Shown: piece by piece, positions 60,688-64,000 of the stretch
Layout: each line of letters starts with the position of its first letter
How positions within the stretch are numbered: position 1 is the first letter of the stretch
Origin: Phoronis australis
Taxonomy: Eukaryota > Phoronida > Phoronidae
Reading direction: 5' to 3'
NCBI GenBank assembly: GCA_002633005.1
Contig: NMRA01000192.1
Span: 664,644 to 728,643, forward strand
Length of the DNA stretch: 64,000 bases
The notes under the pieces: model-generated
Databases searched by the model: none
What the model saw: the letters and a program-made list of their open reading frames with translations, nothing else
Told to the model about the DNA's origin: nothing
Made by a program: the position numbers and the translations under genes

Positions 60688-63324
60688 CTAAAGAGAAAAG
60701 CATACAAATTTTGTCAAAAATTACAAACCCACCTGAGGACGACACAAATAAATTTTCATCGTTTGTTTGAAGCAGCTATCAACTCCATTTCAACACAAAA
60801 ACTTTTGGTTTAGACTACTTAACCGCTATTGTTAGATCGGTCTCAAGTTGTTCTTTATTCAAGTTGGATGTGACTTCTTGGGAGACAATGTCGCTCAGTG
60901 GTTTGAGCTCCGAATTCCCTAGCTTTACTGACAGACAACCAAGCACTGCACAAAGATGTCTCCTATTCCTCTGAGCTCGGTTTTACTTGTGAATGTATAC
61001 AAGGGAGTGAATGAGAACCTGGATACAATGCCAAAGCGATTTCTAGGGTTGTGCAAAAAAACTCACGACCTGGGCTTCTAGAAAACTGGTAGATAGTTAG
61101 TGCTTGTGAAAAGACTCTACAACTTGCTTGACGTCATGGGATAACAAAGTGTGAGTTCTTTGAAAACTCAAAATTCGCTTCTCATCTGAGTAAGGAACAG
61201 GCTAAGACCAATTTTATAGTCGTTAGAGGTCGCTTCTTGGACCGAACATGGCTGTGTAACCCCTGTAGTGTATTTAAAATAACAGGTGGTATTTGTCAGC
61301 GAAATGTCCAATAGATGTTCGAGTTATTTTTGATGTCCACACCCACATGTGGAATTCGTTTTCGCACAAGGCAGTGGACGAAACAATTAGATAGACTTTT
61401 TGGTGATACCTCGCTTTTCATTAACTTAAAGGATAGCAAATACGGCTTTGGCCTAGTAACAGATGCTAAAAACAACTTTTCTGTCCAGTTTTGTGAAACA
61501 AAATAACGCTCTGTAACCCAAGGCAATCCTCAAAAGTTTCGAGGAAAATTTAAAACATATTTTAGTGTCTGCTAAAGGGTAAGCTTTTAGCTAATAACAA
61601 GGCACCCACCACGGGCCATAATGTACCATTTGTGAAATAGCAGGTTTGAGTTTTTAGTTGATTCCTGCTTTTATCTTTCAAGATTGACGTCATTGACGCG
61701 TTAGCAGGTGACAGGACGCGGAATGGTTGAAATCATCAAAACAGGACTTAGTATCCTTTAAAAGGTGGCACAGGTCATGAGTTTGTTTTGTGTGAAGCAC
61801 TCTTTGCCATAGATTGATCGCTGGCCGTTGCTTGCATGAACAACCAGGGCACCTCGTGTACCTTTAGACAAAATATACGAAAACTATTACTGTTTCACTA
61901 CAATGAATAAGTTACCTTGAAATCTTTGTCCAAAACTTGATCAACCAAATAAAAGGTTTCATAAGCTGAATGGTAAAGCGGATAGGTAGTCAAATCCAGC
62001 GTCTGTAATTACGAACGTTGTTATATAAACTGCAAATGACCAATTTTCTCAAAAATTCTATAAACCTCCTGAAATTTGTCAACCTTCTCATGCATTAGAG
62101 ATTTAACAAAAAGTTCGTAATTTGCAAAAGCACAGGTAAGATATTTGTTTGGATTCAAGTACTCTTCGATTCGTGTGTGGTATTCAGGTGCATAATAAAA
62201 GCAGCCCTTTGTGAATGTTAACAGGACAGCAACAAAATTCTAAAACCGAATTACCAAGTGAAATGTGTCTGAACAAACTGTAGGTATCAATACTTGCGTG
62301 ATCGAATGTATATCTTATGTCGCAGGACGGGATGCCTCCAAGATGAACAAACGCTCGAAAGTCGCTGTTGGTCCCTATCTTCTGTATCCTGAACACACGA
62401 CAATGCATTATATCGACAAGTACATTTATTTGATTCCACTAACCAGGGAAAATTTCATCATATAAGAGAAATCCAAGTAGTCATACAAATATTTTACAAA
62501 AAGCATTAGTTTGTTATGTCTCTGAATGGTTCACAGAGAACGTGGTCCAGGGTTAGAGCTGTCGAACACTCCGTGACAATGCCTAGGTAACAGGGGCATT
62601 AGGTTAATCATCAGACCTGGACCCACATGTTTGAACGTGAAGGCGGATGATGACAAGGGCCTTGACGAAAACTATTTCTGAAAAATGGGCTTCCGGCCTT
62701 AAAATTGCCGGGTAACTGAACAACATCCTGTTGGAGAATTCATGTTATTGTTTATTAACAACGAAGACATTAATCTCAAAAGCAAACCAGGTGTGCGTTC
62801 AGTAGACCCTAGGACCTACGCTAGGACCTAACTAAGACCTAGTCAAAGTCACGTGTTCTCATTTAAAATGCACGGCAATATCTCACGTAATCTCGCGAAG
62901 TCTTGCTTTTTAGCGAGGCCCTAGCGTTACTGAACGGGAGGCAAGGCTGCGTTCTGGGAAGTAAAGTAGGAAACCTGCGAGAATTCAAGATACCCTGAAT
63001 TTTCTCCCATAACTCTACTCTTGGCTTCGCCAATCGACCCCTTGTCTGGCGGCCATTTTGCTAATCTATGATAGTATGGTCCCAAGCTTATTCTCGAAGC
63101 ACTTTCATTTCAATCGCCTAATTGGGACTAGACATATGGTCTTAAGTGATATCGCCATGCATCTCGTAAGAAACGAACCCTGCGGGGCTGACGGGTTCAG
63201 CGATCACTCACCTGGGCACATTCAATTTCTTCCCGTCCTTGTCCAGTTTCGGTTGCCGCAACACCCACGTGTCATAAACTGTTCTTCTGCCCATTGCCAC
63301 CTCTGAAGGGTCAGGGTTTGGTAC
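56263..63324 (-). CDS. M28 peptidase of the GCPII/NAALAD family, NAALADL1-like (3' part)
   Basis: C-terminal 293 residues of a type II membrane zinc peptidase. Exons on the minus strand: 63324-63212, 62388-62298, 62002-61916, 60687-60510, 59851-59814 (tentative), 59592-59519, 58241-58149, 56470-56263. Phases agree throughout (882 bases including TAG). The segment holds the end of the peptidase domain, with the zinc-ligand His in [11 protein letters not shown], and the helical dimerisation domain ([38 protein letters not shown], ending [12 protein letters not shown]). The [12 protein letters not shown] and [10 protein letters not shown] motifs are closer to NAALADL1 (FVH, DIAYTYD) than to GCPII/NAALAD2, so the symbol is left blank. 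The other zinc ligands, the catalytic Glu, the membrane anchor and the start lie right of the window. Confidence 0.88.
61916..63324 (-). CDS. Peptidase exons around the substrate pocket
   Basis: Exons 63324-63212 ([13 protein letters not shown]), 62388-62298 ([17 protein letters not shown]) and 62002-61916 ([18 protein letters not shown]). In human GCPII this stretch supplies Asn519, Arg534, Arg536 and His553. Here the aligned residues are Ser (TNSD), Asp (SCD), Arg (IRYT) and His (LYHS). The His zinc ligand is kept and the first Arg of the glutamate-binding patch is replaced, as in NAALADL1. The donor at the end of the middle exon is GCAAGT, so its intron is GC-AG. Confidence 0.82.
62021..62239 (-). 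other. Intronic 72-codon open frame in the peptidase gene
   Basis: Lies in the GC-AG intron, same strand as the gene, ending in TAA at 62021. The translation ([32 protein letters not shown]) looks helical and protein-like, but it matches no part of the peptidase family and has no clear splice sites. It could be a captured exon, a remnant or chance. Confidence 0.2.
62785..62945. mobile_element. MITE-like element, copy 2
   Basis: Left end gtgcgttcagtagaccctag and right end ccctagcgttactgaacggg carry inverted gttcagta/tactgaac ends, with repeated cctaggacct motifs inside. It is related on one side to 47370-47550. It lies in a peptidase intron. Confidence 0.4.
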
Positions 63325-64000
63325 CTGTGCAATGTAATTCCGCTATAAATCACTATTTCACACCTAGAGACAAAAGCGTAGTACCCACATCATGTAAAGA
63401 TTACTAAATTTCTACCGTCTAGAAAAGTTTGTTCGTGATTTTCTGATTTCTTTTGATGGTTTGTTTTCAAATAAATACCAATTATCTCCTGACAAGAAGC
63501 GGACTGAATGATTTCAAAAGTTGTCTTTTGGCATGCACGAGAACGAACACAGGCCTACGCTGCACCGGTGCAGACTATTTCCCACTATGGATTAGAGGGC
63601 TTCGATGTACTTGTGACTCATTGTTGGTCATAAAATGACGTCACTGAGTAACTTAGTACCGAAGGCTAGCCATACTATCAAGTGCACGAATCGGAACCCT
63701 TGTTCACAGTGTGTACTAATTCCCGCCTTCCGCAGTGTTCGCTCTCCCATCCCGTGAGGTACGAAATAGCGGCACATCTCCAGATGCGGCAGGTAGGTCA
63801 GCCTTGCTTTTGCTCCTGTGGAGATTCACATGTTGGCATCTGCCGTCTGAATACTTTCTATTTTACATATTAAAATTGTGCCGGAAAAGTATTACTGCTG
63901 TGTCGTGGGCTACAATGCAGATTCAATGAAGTGGGATAAGTTGGATAACTATCCATGGATGCGGGATGTCACATTTTACCCCACCCCGACGGCTCTGGAA
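63325..64000. other. Peptidase intron sequence up to the window edge
   Basis: No further family exon could be recognised on the minus strand in the last 676 bases. The upstream exon, which in the family carries the IEGNYTLRV-type segment, must lie beyond the edge. Confidence 0.6.

Overview
The window is nuclear DNA of an animal, most likely a marine invertebrate. It is AT-rich, its genes are split into many small exons by GT-AG introns, it holds a metazoan-type membrane mucin and an M28 peptidase, and the rest is full of decayed transposons, minisatellites and microsatellites. I cannot name the phylum from sequence alone. No operons, CRISPR arrays, rRNA genes or intact tRNA genes were seen. 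Layout: 1-13030 is gene-poor, with degenerate repeats and a few unproven exon-like segments. 13031-35425, minus strand, is one complete membrane-mucin gene that I could assemble by hand into 27 coding exons with every intron phase agreeing (5631 coding bases, 1876 residues). In order it encodes a signal peptide, a Ser/Thr-rich mucin region with near-identical 30-residue repeats, a NIDO domain with Cys/Trp-rich insertions, an AMOP domain, a VWD domain, about seven EGF-like modules, a SEA-like juxtamembrane module, one transmembrane helix and a 51-residue tail. This is the order of vertebrate MUC4. 35570-56262 is intergenic: a THAP-domain pseudogene, fragments of three non-LTR retrotransposons, MITE-like elements, two dispersed repeat families and several tandem arrays. 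56263-63324, minus strand, is the 3' part of an M28 peptidase gene of the GCPII/NAALAD family, closest in its active-site surroundings to NAALADL1; its 5' exons lie beyond the right edge. How they fit: the two genes share a strand and are separated by about 20 kb, and nothing in the sequence ties them into one pathway. Both protein types are typical of gut or other epithelial surfaces in animals (a transmembrane mucin and a membrane-anchored peptidase), but that is background knowledge, not evidence from this window. The most unusual structures are the exact 90-bp coding repeats of the mucin, the Cys/Trp-rich insertions in its NIDO domain, a 190-bp palindromic array of CTTAAG sites in its first intron, a perfect 40-bp inverted repeat in an EGF intron, a GC-AG intron in the peptidase gene, and the THAP fossil.
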